Shown here: positions 17,301 to 26,066 of the stretch, piece after piece | Layout of the letters: every line of letters begins with the position of its first letter | Numbering within the stretch: position 1 is the stretch's first letter | Made by a program: the position numbers and the translations under genes | Assembly: GCF_019443105.1 (NCBI RefSeq) | Contig: NZ_JAHZIJ010000020.1 | Span: 32,490 to 96,489, forward strand | Direction: 5' to 3' | DNA length: 64,000 nt | DNA from: Paenibacillus oenotherae | GTDB lineage: Bacteria > Bacillota > Bacilli > Paenibacillales > Paenibacillaceae | The notes under the pieces: model-generated | Told to the model about the DNA's origin: nothing | The model's database searches: none | What the model saw: only the letters and a program-made list of their open reading frames with translations

Positions 17301-19089
17301 TGCTTCGCGCAGACTCGGGATGAGCTTGCTTGAACTGCTCAATGGATGCGATAAAAGCATCCTTGCGGCCGATATCCATAATATCCGCAACAATGAATGC
17401 CCCGCCCGGCTTCAACAGGCTCATTGCGCTGCGGATAACATCCTCCAGATAGAAGTAACCCGGGAAAAACTGCACCGTACTTGCCATGATGATGGCATCA
17501 TAGGTTTCTGTAAGCAGGTCGGATACTTCATGGGCATACCCCTTCACCCATTCCAGGTTAGACACTCCCAGCTCCGCACTTCTCCTGATGTTATGTCCGA
17601 TCATTCCTGAGGATGGATCCATCCCGACTCCCTTATGAATAAGCGGCGCAAGCTCTGACAGAATATGTCCCGGACCGCAGCCGATCTCAAGCACTTTGGA
17701 GCTCTCGTTCACATGCGGCTTCACGAGGTCTGTCACGTACTGAACATATTGATTGACATCCTTCTCGGAGAAGGACTCTCCTGTATAGCTGCTTCTGAAT
17801 CCGCCCACTGTCACTTCATCCGTAGCAGATTCCGCCACATGATCCCACAGCGCCTCGACCTCGGAATGATTGATCCATTCCGGTCCGGGTACCTTCTCGT
17901 TGACATCCATATAGACGATATCCTGCAGGGACGGCACCTTCCACAACAGCTCCTGGAAGGGCACCGCGATTGTATGCTTCGTTAACAGGACACGAACATC
18001 CAGTCCGTTCAGAATCGTCTCTATTCTCGCTTTAGGCGTGTTAGGCTCCAGCGGCACATAGGCGCCTCCTGCCTTCAGAACAGCCAGAACAGCCACAATC
18101 ATATCCGGTGTCCGGTCCATAATTACCGCAACATCAAGCCCCTGCTGTATCCCGCGCTTCTGGAGAAGCGCCGCGAGCCGGTTCGCCTCTTCATTGAGCT
18201 GCCGATATGTTAAGGATGCAGCTCCGCCCACAACCGCGATTCCGTCCGGCTGAAGCCGTGCCTGCTCTTCGAAGCTCTGATGGATCAGCTCATGCCTTGC
18301 GTAAGGCTGCTGCGTTTCATTCAGTTCGTTCATCCATGCCAGCGCCGCCTGCTCGCGGAACAGCCGCAGGCCCGCTCTGCTGACCGTTACATCCTCCACT
18401 GCTTGCTCCATTACCGTTACGAAGCAGGCCAGCAATTGACGAACAACATGGGCTTGCAGCCGGTTGCTGTTATAGTCGCATCTGATGCCCAGGATGTCGC
18501 CCGTCCGCTCGATCAGGAAAGAGCAATCCGGGCTGTACTCCTGCTTGAGTGACCGGTAGACCTCAGCGCTGTGTATGGCATCCATCGCGAATAGAAAATG
18601 TCCGAACAGCTTATCGGGCTCCACCTGCAAATCCCCCGCCAATTTGCTGAAAGGATAATGCTGGTTCTTATAGCCTTCTACGACAGTCTGCTGTACAAGC
18701 GCGAGAAGCTGCTTGTAGCTTGTCCCGTCCTCCATCGCATTGCGGAACAGCACGAAAGCATTGCCGGTGAGCGGTGCTTCTGTTCCGCCTCCAGCGATAA
18801 ACACCGGCGAGGCAACAGTAACCTCCTCCTTGTTCAGCAGCTTGGAGAGAAACAAATTAAAGCCTGTCAAAAGCAGAACATACAAGGACAAATCCTTTCC
18901 TTTGCCCATCGCGATCAACCGTTCAGTTAATGGAGCAGACAATGCGATCCGTTCGCTCTTCTCCAGATAGCTGGGAGCTGTTCCGTAACGGGGGAAGAAA
19001 CGATTCTCCTCCCATTCGCCTTGCAATCGTTCCAACCAGTAATTTCTTGCAGTTTCGAACGTTTCCAGGCTTAACAACCCTTTTTCCAT
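14320..19089 (-). CDS. NRPS: partial C - A interrupted by methyltransferase (Cys-like) - PCP - epimerase-like domain
   Basis: About 1,589 residues. Residues 1-260 are the C-terminal half of a condensation domain lacking HHxxxDG. The A domain starts ~270 (A1 LTYRQLNEEAN ~296, A2 LKAGGAYVPLEP ~343). A SAM methyltransferase (LEIGCGPGH ~473) then interrupts it before A3 (TSGSTGVPKG ~700). The pocket residues read roughly D-L-Y-D-F-S-L-V-W-K, close to the published Cys code. The PCP has DLGGSS (Ser ~1,093). The last 430 residues are C/E-superfamily with HHYCMDKYS and GWMNSMFPVQ, most like an epimerisation domain. There is no thioesterase. The ATG at 19089 (behind AAAGGAGG) is 27 bp after the upstream NRPS gene. 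Confidence 0.88.
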   Translation of the reverse strand: MEKGLLSLETFETARNYWLERLQGEWEENRFFPRYGTAPSYLEKSERIALSAPLTERLIAMGKGKDLSLYVLLLTGFNLFLSKLLNKEEVTVASPVFIAGGGTEAPLTGNAFVLFRNAMEDGTSYKQLLALVQQTVVEGYKNQHYPFSKLAGDLQVEPDKLFGHFLFAMDAIHSAEVYRSLKQEYSPDCSFLIERTGDILGIRCDYNSNRLQAHVVRQLLACFVTVMEQAVEDVTVSRAGLRLFREQAALAWMNELNETQQPYARHELIHQSFEEQARLQPDGIAVVGGAASLTYRQLNEEANRLAALLQKRGIQQGLDVAVIMDRTPDMIVAVLAVLKAGGAYVPLEPNTPKARIETILNGLDVRVLLTKHTIAVPFQELLWKVPSLQDIVYMDVNEKVPGPEWINHSEVEALWDHVAESATDEVTVGGFRSSYTGESFSEKDVNQYVQYVTDLVKPHVNESSKVLEIGCGPGHILSELAPLIHKGVGMDPSSGMIGHNIRRSAELGVSNLEWVKGYAHEVSDLLTETYDAIIMASTVQFFPGYFYLEDVIRSAMSLLKPGGAFIVADIMDIGRKDAFIASIEQFKQAHPESARSKSNFDGELYCDARLFQQLNNRLEAIGSVEIIRRDGLFDNELQYRFDVVIRKTDSSNAGMNAAAGEGAGSLQYWTRHHISSYSGDNVAARTDAGTKAYTIFTSGSTGVPKGVVVTHRPVINLMQWVNGTFGVCSTDRLLFLTSLCFDLSVYDIFGTLSAGGSIRIASEEEVRNPERLLAIVANEGITFWDSAPAALQQLAILMEQGNVDCSTSALRLVFLSGDWIPLTLPDTLKRNFPGVQVIGLGGATEAAVWSNFFPIGQVDPDWASIPYGRPIANARYYILNESLEPCPYHVNGDLYIGGECLASGYTDPVITKERFIPDPFGLEPGAVMYKTGDLARWMADGNMEFMGRSDHQVKIRGYRVELGEIQAQLIKHPLVKEAIVIDRAREDGEKTLCAYIVAESQCAVSVWRDYLAQTLPAYMIPGHFVHLDRMPVTSNGKLDRKALPAPGDSVITDTEYEAPRNEIEAIVCDVWTKILNIERVGIKDHFFDLGGSSMQIIQVNTALSQRGLKVSVQDLFVYLTIDSLSPHLSFSNRSEEDVEDETGEIPIHPNIAYSLSFPNNPDLNLWGDKLLFQFPIQLNPEWVHNAVKLMIERHDALRGRFIKTEQGWIERIVPFDGEVPFKRIDMTVIPEEEQFDYKLKRFRELEEETNLEHGPLFGLRLFDYGAGKPSELCYFIHHYCMDKYSLDILRSEMIISLQAQMEGKEIVLPPRTSSYAKFARAMMHYAESEACEKQLDYWLEITKYDHNIPVDNPDGECISWSFKPLKMKYPIKGTLGILKKALKQDGIQLNDIMVAAYLSSYSRWSGKDHLLMNIFDTGRYPYSSELELANTMGWMNSMFPVQYRYQSDANTFDFLMDIRRQNRLIPKDNSYGLLKYCHPSQEIREKMMQIPDPQVNFNFKGIQSIDEETVQLDGITTVDFPLRDASGDMVRSNWILISCGVENEDIVIDWEYSTELHHPSTIESWNKNFLLEIELITLMLQQRYEGIEG

Positions 19090-19116
19090 GACCCTCAATT
19101 CCTCCTTTAGAGTAGA

Positions 19117-22100
19117 TTACAAATCAAAATCTATGTCAAGCGCATCCTCTGTTTGCGCTATTGAACCGAGCAATTGACTTTTCAATCCCTCATCTACGAT
19201 GTCGATTTGACCCAGCAGAGACTCTGGCTGCTCCATGACTTTGCCGGCTACCTGCAGCAATGCCTCCATGAACAATTCTGCACTCTCTCTTTTGAACAGA
19301 CTGCTGGCATATTCCAGTTCAAACCCGATCCCGTCCTCATCCTCTGTGGCCCACAGCGTCAAGTCAAATTTGGCTGCCGATACCGTATCGCCATAGGTAC
19401 GAACCGATATATCTTCCAGATCGAAGCGGGGCATGTCCATATTCTGCAGTGCAAAGGAAACGTTGAAGAGCGGATTGATTCCCGGCTCTCTTCTGATCTT
19501 CAAAGCATGCACCATCTCATCGAATGGATATTGCTGATGCTGGAACGCACTGAGGACCGTCTCCTTCACTTCAGCCAAATAGGCCAGGAATGGCTTCGAG
19601 GAGAGAGGTGCGCTGCGCATCGGCAGCATGTTGACGAACATGCCGACAATATCATTAACCTCTGCCACAGGACGTCCGGCTACTGGCGTCCCTACTACAA
19701 TATCGTTTTGAAGTGCCAGCTTGGACAGCGTAATGCTGTAGATCGCCAGCAGCGCCATATACACCGTAGTACCTGTAAGGCTCGTTAATTGATTCAACTG
19801 CTCCCTCTGGCTGGCATCCAGCCGTGCCCGCAGCCGTTCTCCGGCATAAGACGACAATTCAGGCCGCTCATAATCAAGCGGCAGCAGAACCGGGGGCGCA
19901 GCCTCGGCAAACACGGACTTCCAATAGCTCTCATGCACAGCCACTGAACCGATTTCCACCTGCTTTTGCTGCCAGACGGCATAATCCTTATATTGAATAG
20001 CGAGCGGCGCCAATTCCTTGCCTTCATACAAAGCCATATAATCTCGCAGCAGATTCGCCACAGAGACACCGTCGGAAATAATATGATGCATATCGACAAG
20101 CAGAATAGCTCTATCAGATTGAATCAGCAGCAGCTCCATGCGCAGCAGCGGAGCATGTCCGAGGTCAAATGGCTGCAGGAATGCTTTCGTTCTGTCCTCC
20201 ACCTCAGATTCTGACGCTTGCACAACCGATAGCTTGAACGTCGGCTGTTCGTGGATGATTTGTACAGGCTCGCCATCCTGCCAATGAAACGATGTCCGCA
20301 GCGATTCATGTCTCTGAATCAACTGGCGGGCCGCATTCTCAAGCCGACCCGGATCGATTGTGCCGCGGATCTCCATGAAGATCGGTATGTTGTATGCAAC
20401 TCCAGTCCCTTCATGCCCGCTAAGGATGAACATTCGTGTCTGGGCTGGAGACAGCGGGTAACGGTCGCTTGGCGGCGCAGGCTCGATAACAATCCGCTCT
20501 ACTTCCTCCCCGCTTTCAATGATCCGGGCAAGCGCTTCAATCGTCGGCGCCTCCATAAACTGGCTAATCGTTACTTGCCGTCCAAAGGCAGCGTATATAT
20601 CCGATATCATCGTCATGGCCTTCAAGGAATGGCCGCCGATCTCGAAGAAATTCTCCCGAACGCCGATCCCGTCACGCCTTAATGTTTTTTTCCATATTTG
20701 AAGAAGCTCCTCCTCAAACCGCGTTGAAGGAGCATCGTCCCCTTCAGCAGCAGAGCTGTTTGCAGTGAATTGCTCCGGATCCGGCAGAGCCTTGCGATCG
20801 ACTTTGCCATTGGGAGTCAGGGGCAGCTGGTCCATTCTGTAGAAGAAGGACGGAATCATGTAATCCGGCAGCTGTTCGCTCATGAAGGCCCGCAGTTCCG
20901 GGGTGGAGATTGCATCCTCCGACACGTAGTAGGCGTACAGTACGGCTCCGCCCTCTTCCTGTCTGGCAATGACTACACCCTGCGTCAATCCGGAATAAGC
21001 GGACAAGCGGTTCTCAATCTCGCCCAGCTCGATTCTAAAGCCTCTGATCTTCAACTGATCATCCAGCCGGCCCAAATATTCAATATTGCCGTCGGGAAGC
21101 CAGCGCGCCATATCGCCGGTTCCATACATTCTGCTCCCCGTACGATAAGGATCAGCTACGAACTTCTCCCTGCTCAGCTCTTCACGATTCCGGTAGCCCC
21201 GCGCAATGCCGGGACTGGATATATATAACTCGCCAGCTAATCCGAGGGGCATATGCTGATGCTCATGATTCAGAATGTAGATGCGATTGTTGAGGATTGG
21301 TGTCCCGATCGGGACCGTGCCATTCTCGAATTCCCTCCCGTTCTCAAAGCGGCTTCTCGTTCCTTTGCTGCTCCACATTGTCGCACATATAGTCGCTTCC
21401 GTTGGTCCGTAAGCATTAATAAATTCGATCTCTGCACTCCACTTGCGCACCAGCTCGGAGGAGACCGCAGAACCGGCTGTTATAACCATCCGCAGACTGC
21501 CTGTATCTTCGGGGTTCAGATAGGCCAAGTAATTCGGAGGCAGTGTTACGACTGTAATCCCGTTAGCATGCAGGTAGCTTGCGAATGCTTCAAAGCTGTT
21601 GACCGTATCCTCCGGCACCATATGCAGCTCCGCTCCCGTATGAAGCGCCATGAACATCTCCCAGACCGATGCGTCAAAGGAAGGGCTAGCGAACTGCACA
21701 ATGGCATCCTCGGGAGTAATGGCCAGCTCTTGGCTGAATGTCTCCTTGAGAGCAGCCAAGCCTCTATGCTGGAGCATAACTCCTTTCGGCAAGCCGGTCG
21801 AACCGGATGTATAGATCATATAAGCCAAATGCTCCGGTGACGGATCTGCTTGCAAATTCTCGGATGATCCCTTCTCCTCATCAGCTGCATCCTGCAGGTC
21901 CAGCACATGCAGCTCCTCAGGCAGCAGAGATGTGTACTTCATATCTGCAATTGCAAGTCCCGCACCGCTGTCCTGCAGCATATAGGCGATGCGCTCTGCA
22001 GGATAGGACGGATCGACGGGCAGGAATGCGCCGCCAGCCTTCAATATGGCCAGCATAGCAATAATCCGCTCTGCAGTCCGGTCGGCGATGAGGGCGACGA

Positions 22101-23070
22101 TGACGTCTGGGCCGACCCCCTTGTCAGCAAGCACATGGGCAAGACGGTTCGCTCTTTCGTTCAATTCCGCATACGTCAGACGGAACTCCCCGCTAACCAC
22201 CGCCGTCCTGCCGGGATGCTCGCTTGCGATCCGCTCGAACAGCCGGGAAGCAGACAGGTGAGATGCATAAGGGGTGTCCGTCTGATTGAATTGATTCGTA
22301 ATCTGATGCTTCTCTTCTTCTGCAACCAGCTCAAGCTGATTCACGCTCAAATCCGGATGATGAAGGAACTGATCCAGCAGCCGGCACAATGCGGATGCAA
22401 TCGTTTCTATCGTCGTCTGCTTAAAGCGCAGCGCATCGTATTGAATTTCAAATTCCAATATCTGCGTCGCAGCATCATTCCGGCTGAACCGGAATACGAG
22501 ATCATTATGGGGGAGCTCTCTGGGCTTCAGCGCTTGTCCATGAATAGCATCATAAGCGAACACGATCCTGAATACCGGCTCATTCGCCAAACCCAGCTTA
22601 TCGAGCAATTTTCCGATGGGATAGTACTGATAATTGTAAGCGTCAGCGACATTCAGCTTGACCGATTGAAGAACTTCCTTGCAGGTCATCTCGCCGCTCA
22701 TAAGCGACCTTAGCAGGACAAACGAATTGTCGTCCTCGTCCTGTGCGTATGCAGTATGAATAGGCGAGCCGATGATGATATCCCTCTGAGCCGTGACCTT
22801 GCAGACCAGCGTTTGCAGGACGGATACCAGAAACACACTGATCAGCCCGTCATTTCCTTTGCAGCGCTGCAACAGCGCTTCTGATAGCGCCGGGGGCATA
22901 GAGCAGCGGTGAATGCCCTCAGATTTATCGGCATGCTTCACAGAGTCACCTTGGAATGAAGGTGCTGTGGGCAAATCTCTTAATTTATCGAGCCAGTATA
23001 ATTCGGCTTGACGAAACTCCTCGGTTGTTGATTGTTCCCAGCCTGCGGGAGCTATTGCATCCCTGTTCAT
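19117..23070 (-). CDS. NRPS: partial C - A (Phe) - PCP - C
   Basis: 1,317 residues. Residues 1-245 are a truncated condensation domain without the HHxxxDG half. The A domain (A3 YTSGSTGLPKG ~423, A4 FDASVWEMF, A5 NAYGPTEATIC) gives pocket residues D-A-W-T-I-A-A-I-C-K, identical to the classical GrsA/TycA Phe code. The PCP serine is in EIGGHSLKAM (~810). A complete condensation domain follows with MHHIISDGVS (~998). Ending on a C domain suggests it hands Phe to the module encoded immediately downstream. The ATG at 23070 follows GGAGG. No MbtH, PPTase or exporter gene is adjacent. Confidence 0.9.
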   Translation of the reverse strand: MNRDAIAPAGWEQSTTEEFRQAELYWLDKLRDLPTAPSFQGDSVKHADKSEGIHRCSMPPALSEALLQRCKGNDGLISVFLVSVLQTLVCKVTAQRDIIIGSPIHTAYAQDEDDNSFVLLRSLMSGEMTCKEVLQSVKLNVADAYNYQYYPIGKLLDKLGLANEPVFRIVFAYDAIHGQALKPRELPHNDLVFRFSRNDAATQILEFEIQYDALRFKQTTIETIASALCRLLDQFLHHPDLSVNQLELVAEEEKHQITNQFNQTDTPYASHLSASRLFERIASEHPGRTAVVSGEFRLTYAELNERANRLAHVLADKGVGPDVIVALIADRTAERIIAMLAILKAGGAFLPVDPSYPAERIAYMLQDSGAGLAIADMKYTSLLPEELHVLDLQDAADEEKGSSENLQADPSPEHLAYMIYTSGSTGLPKGVMLQHRGLAALKETFSQELAITPEDAIVQFASPSFDASVWEMFMALHTGAELHMVPEDTVNSFEAFASYLHANGITVVTLPPNYLAYLNPEDTGSLRMVITAGSAVSSELVRKWSAEIEFINAYGPTEATICATMWSSKGTRSRFENGREFENGTVPIGTPILNNRIYILNHEHQHMPLGLAGELYISSPGIARGYRNREELSREKFVADPYRTGSRMYGTGDMARWLPDGNIEYLGRLDDQLKIRGFRIELGEIENRLSAYSGLTQGVVIARQEEGGAVLYAYYVSEDAISTPELRAFMSEQLPDYMIPSFFYRMDQLPLTPNGKVDRKALPDPEQFTANSSAAEGDDAPSTRFEEELLQIWKKTLRRDGIGVRENFFEIGGHSLKAMTMISDIYAAFGRQVTISQFMEAPTIEALARIIESGEEVERIVIEPAPPSDRYPLSPAQTRMFILSGHEGTGVAYNIPIFMEIRGTIDPGRLENAARQLIQRHESLRTSFHWQDGEPVQIIHEQPTFKLSVVQASESEVEDRTKAFLQPFDLGHAPLLRMELLLIQSDRAILLVDMHHIISDGVSVANLLRDYMALYEGKELAPLAIQYKDYAVWQQKQVEIGSVAVHESYWKSVFAEAAPPVLLPLDYERPELSSYAGERLRARLDASQREQLNQLTSLTGTTVYMALLAIYSITLSKLALQNDIVVGTPVAGRPVAEVNDIVGMFVNMLPMRSAPLSSKPFLAYLAEVKETVLSAFQHQQYPFDEMVHALKIRREPGINPLFNVSFALQNMDMPRFDLEDISVRTYGDTVSAAKFDLTLWATEDEDGIGFELEYASSLFKRESAELFMEALLQVAGKVMEQPESLLGQIDIVDEGLKSQLLGSIAQTEDALDIDFDL

Positions 23071-23400
23071 TATTTTTCCTCCCTCGTATTTTAACTCGAA
23101 GTGCAGCGTGAACCTGCATCGGTTTTACGTGGAAGCCCGCATGCCTGCTGTATGGTCAGTCTCCTCTATTTCACATATGTGATTTCTATATTTGACTGCA
23201 GCCGGACAATGCTGGACCTTCCCCTGTACATCTCTCTTTAGACAGTTGTTATATTGTCCCAGATTAGGAATCCGCCCGTTTTGACTGCTCCATTAATCCC
23301 CTTATACAACTGTTGTGACCTTACATGGGCCACCAAGTATTCTTCAACAGAATTTCACAAAACCCTCCTTCCAGGTGGTCATTTTTACAAATTTTCATGC
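23071..23400 (-). promoter_or_regulatory. NRPS upstream region with palindromes
   Basis: The 528-bp gap upstream of the NRPS genes has no convincing gene. It contains a perfect 12-bp palindrome TCACATATGTGA (23171-23182) about 100 bp before the start codon. A separated inverted pair is also present, ACAGTTGT (23242-23249) and ACAACTGT (23306-23313). These could be operators. I cannot assign a regulator or a confident -35/-10 pair. Confidence 0.35.
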
Positions 23401-23447
23401 AAAAAAAGCTAAATTACAGTCGATCATCGACAATAACTTCGCTTTTT
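23401..23447. terminator. Bidirectional terminator between beta-propeller gene and NRPS promoter
   Basis: AAAAAAAGC (23401-23409) pairs with GCTTTTT (23441-23447) around an internal GTCGATCATCGAC palindrome. Minus-strand transcripts from the propeller gene end in seven T. This argues that the propeller gene is not part of the NRPS operon. Confidence 0.6.
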
Positions 23448-23598
23448 CTCAGTATTATATTTATGATGACTGATTTGCACCCTGTTTACAGTCACCAAGT
23501 ACAGCTGAAGGAGGTCCCAACACATCCGTTCAATACACCTGAAATCTCCTTATCTCTGTATAAAATGGGGCATTATAGCTACCCTCATTTTCCAGTAG

Positions 23599-24903
23599 TT
23601 AATGAAGCAGAATAGGGGTAATTGCAATGCCGGATGGAAAGCTGCCTGTGGGCAAAATGGCGATCGGCAGCTGGCTCTGCACATCAATTACAGCCACATA
23701 GCCGAACGTCAGCATCGTGACATACACCTTCGTTCCGTCCGTGGTGACGGCCAGACCAGCTGCATTGCTCCCCTCCGGCAGATCGATCGTCGTCAGAATC
23801 TCATTGCGCGCCAGATTCAGCACCATAATCTCATCGCTGCCTCTGTTCGCCATATAAGCGAGCGCCCCATCTGGCGTGATGACGATATTTTGCGGATCGC
23901 TGCCGCGATCCAGCTTAATCGTCCCGCAGATCTTGCAGGTTTTGGCCGCAATAATATGAACGCAATCGGATTGCACATCACCTGCGTAGAGGAATTGTCC
24001 GTCGGGGGCTGCCGCCAGGCAAGAAGGCTTGCTCCCTTTGGGCAGACGAATGGAAGCCGTTATCTCATCCGAGACTGTATCCAGTACAACAATAGTCCCT
24101 GTGTTCATACAGCTGCAATAGACCTTCTGGCCGCATGGCGATACCGCCAGCACAGAGGGATCGCTATTATCAGGCAGAGGGATCGAACGAATGATGGTAT
24201 TGCTGATCGTATCGATAACAGTAACCGTATCCTCTACCAAGGTTGTAACATAGACCTTATCAATTAACGGAATGCACTTGATTGCAAAAGGGATCCGGTT
24301 AGCCGGAAGAGTGATCTCCGCTGCAATCCCATGTGCAATCGTATCGATCACTCTAATCGTGTGATCGCCGTGGCAGGTAACATAGATGTTGGAGCCGTCA
24401 GGCGCAGCATCCAGAAGACGGGGACTGCTGCCGGACGGCAGCTTGACCGTAGCGACCTTCGTATTCGTCGAGGTCTGAATAACGGTGATTGTATGCTGGG
24501 TATGATTGACCACATAAGCTAGCAGCAGCTCTTCCAATCTGGCCGGCATGACGGGAAGGAGATACTGTCTGACAACTTCCTCCGCATCGCTAAATTCTGC
24601 CACAGTCGCAATAACATCTCCGGCCCCCAAGCCGTTCGTCACGACCCGCACGCCAAAGACATCCAGCCCATCAATATCATATCCTTCCGTATAGATGGAT
24701 CCCTGCTGTCCTGCTGGCTGCAGATGGATCAGCTTGGCGGCCGTGGTACATGTATTGCCGAATCCTTCGCTCTTCCCTGTCAGCGTATAGATCTGTATGC
24801 CGGCTAGCGCCTTCTGCCTTCCTGTATTCATAGCGGTTATTGAGAGTCTGACCGTTCGTGAAGTGTCCCGGTTCATCTGCAGGCCTGTATCCAATACCGG
24901 CAT
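23599..24903 (-). CDS. YVTN-type beta-propeller repeat protein
   Basis: About 434 residues from the ATG at 24903 (behind GAGGAGG); an ATG at 24990 is in frame but unsupported. The N-terminal ~130 residues form a beta-rich domain without a signal peptide. From ~150 there are about seven 40-42-residue blades with the YVTN pattern (VTCHGDHTIRVIDT, VTTLVEDTVTVIDT, CSCMNTGTIVVLDT, MANRGSDEIMVLNL, VTMLTFGYVAVIDV). Such proteins are often surface or spore-associated. No catalytic residues are recognised and its function is unknown. Confidence 0.75.
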   Translation of the reverse strand: MPVLDTGLQMNRDTSRTVRLSITAMNTGRQKALAGIQIYTLTGKSEGFGNTCTTAAKLIHLQPAGQQGSIYTEGYDIDGLDVFGVRVVTNGLGAGDVIATVAEFSDAEEVVRQYLLPVMPARLEELLLAYVVNHTQHTITVIQTSTNTKVATVKLPSGSSPRLLDAAPDGSNIYVTCHGDHTIRVIDTIAHGIAAEITLPANRIPFAIKCIPLIDKVYVTTLVEDTVTVIDTISNTIIRSIPLPDNSDPSVLAVSPCGQKVYCSCMNTGTIVVLDTVSDEITASIRLPKGSKPSCLAAAPDGQFLYAGDVQSDCVHIIAAKTCKICGTIKLDRGSDPQNIVITPDGALAYMANRGSDEIMVLNLARNEILTTIDLPEGSNAAGLAVTTDGTKVYVTMLTFGYVAVIDVQSQLPIAILPTGSFPSGIAITPILLH

Positions 24904-25007
24904 AATTCTGTCCGCCTCCTCTACCCTTCCATTCCATATGTTATGAAATGGTAGAGAGAACGGCGCGTGGCAATACCCTAGCGGAATCAAGTAGATTCAC
25001 ATTCCCG

Positions 25008-25967
25008 CTAGTTGTAATAAGCCAACAATTCCGCTGCAATCTCAGACAAGCATTGTTTCACCCCGTCCGGTTCCAGAACACGGATCTTGCCGCCGAATGA
25101 CAGAAGATAATAGGGAACCTGTGTATATAAAGTAAGCTCATCGAGCTTGAATCGCGCTTCGCCAGCCGTTCGCTCCGCTAATGCATGGCCCATCAGCCAA
25201 TGCTGACAGATATCATCGATCGCCTGCGGATTACCTGCCAGAACAAGATCGACCTCTTCTCCCCCGCGCTCTTTGTCCGGAAGCAGATGCTGAAGCAGGT
25301 ATTGACGGGCAGAGAAATTGTCCGGCCGGATGAATGTGCCAGCCGTTTCTGCCAGCTCCAGAATGCGCTCCAGACGAAAGCTCCGGATCTCCTGTCTGAA
25401 ATGACAATGGCCGATAACGTACCATTTGCTCTTCCAGTGTACGAGTCCGTATGGATCAACTTGTCGGAAGCGGACTGCGCCTTCATACCCTGACTTGTAT
25501 TTCATCCCTATCGTTGTTCCTTCTGCAATCGAGGTTTCCAGCAGCTGCAAATTTGCAACAAGTGCCGAATCTAGCGGAGGATGAATGACCTCCAGTCCTC
25601 CCTCATGCTTCTCAATAGCTTGAAGCTGCTGCGGGTTCGTATATCGCTTGAGCTTCATAATTGCGCGATTCAATGCGTCCCCATGCGGATAGCCTGCTTC
25701 ATGTGCGAATACAGCCGCCTGAACAAGCGCCTTCTGTTCATCAGGATCAAACAGCAGCGGCGCGTCCTGAAAATGATGGTGCAGCCTGTAGCCGCCATTG
25801 CGGCCGGATTCGGCAATAATCGGAACCCCTGTTATGCATAGGGCATCTATGCATCTATACACGGTTCGAATATGAATCTCCAACTCTTCCGCCAACTCCT
25901 TGGCCGACATTTGCTTGCGGGTCTTCAACAGCCATAAAATAGACAGCATATGATCCGCCTTTGACAT
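25008..25967 (-). CDS. HTH/WYL-domain transcriptional regulator (YafY-like)
   Basis: About 319 residues starting at the ATG at 25967 after GGAGGAGC. The N-terminal HTH_11 (ILWLLKTRKQMSAKELAEELEIHIRTVYRCIDAL) is followed by a WYL domain (VDPYGLVHWKSKWYVIGHCHFRQEIRSFRLERI) and a C-terminal WCX region. WYL proteins sense ligands or nucleic acids and often repress neighbouring genes. The divergent or adjacent target is unclear here; the propeller gene follows in the same direction about 100 bp later. Confidence 0.85.
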   Translation of the reverse strand: MSKADHMLSILWLLKTRKQMSAKELAEELEIHIRTVYRCIDALCITGVPIIAESGRNGGYRLHHHFQDAPLLFDPDEQKALVQAAVFAHEAGYPHGDALNRAIMKLKRYTNPQQLQAIEKHEGGLEVIHPPLDSALVANLQLLETSIAEGTTIGMKYKSGYEGAVRFRQVDPYGLVHWKSKWYVIGHCHFRQEIRSFRLERILELAETAGTFIRPDNFSARQYLLQHLLPDKERGGEEVDLVLAGNPQAIDDICQHWLMGHALAERTAGEARFKLDELTLYTQVPYYLLSFGGKIRVLEPDGVKQCLSEIAAELLAYYN

Positions 25968-26066
25968 CGCTGCTCCTCCTTCCTTGCCTATAGAATGAAA
26001 ACAGACCAGCAAGTCTCCCGTAACCGGAAACCTGCAGGCCTCTTCACTTGCCCTCAGTAATGCTTG

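Noticed and set aside
23325-23615. 96-residue plus-strand frame upstream of the NRPS genes
   Set aside because: It spans a terminator hairpin, has no Shine-Dalgarno and no recognisable domain.
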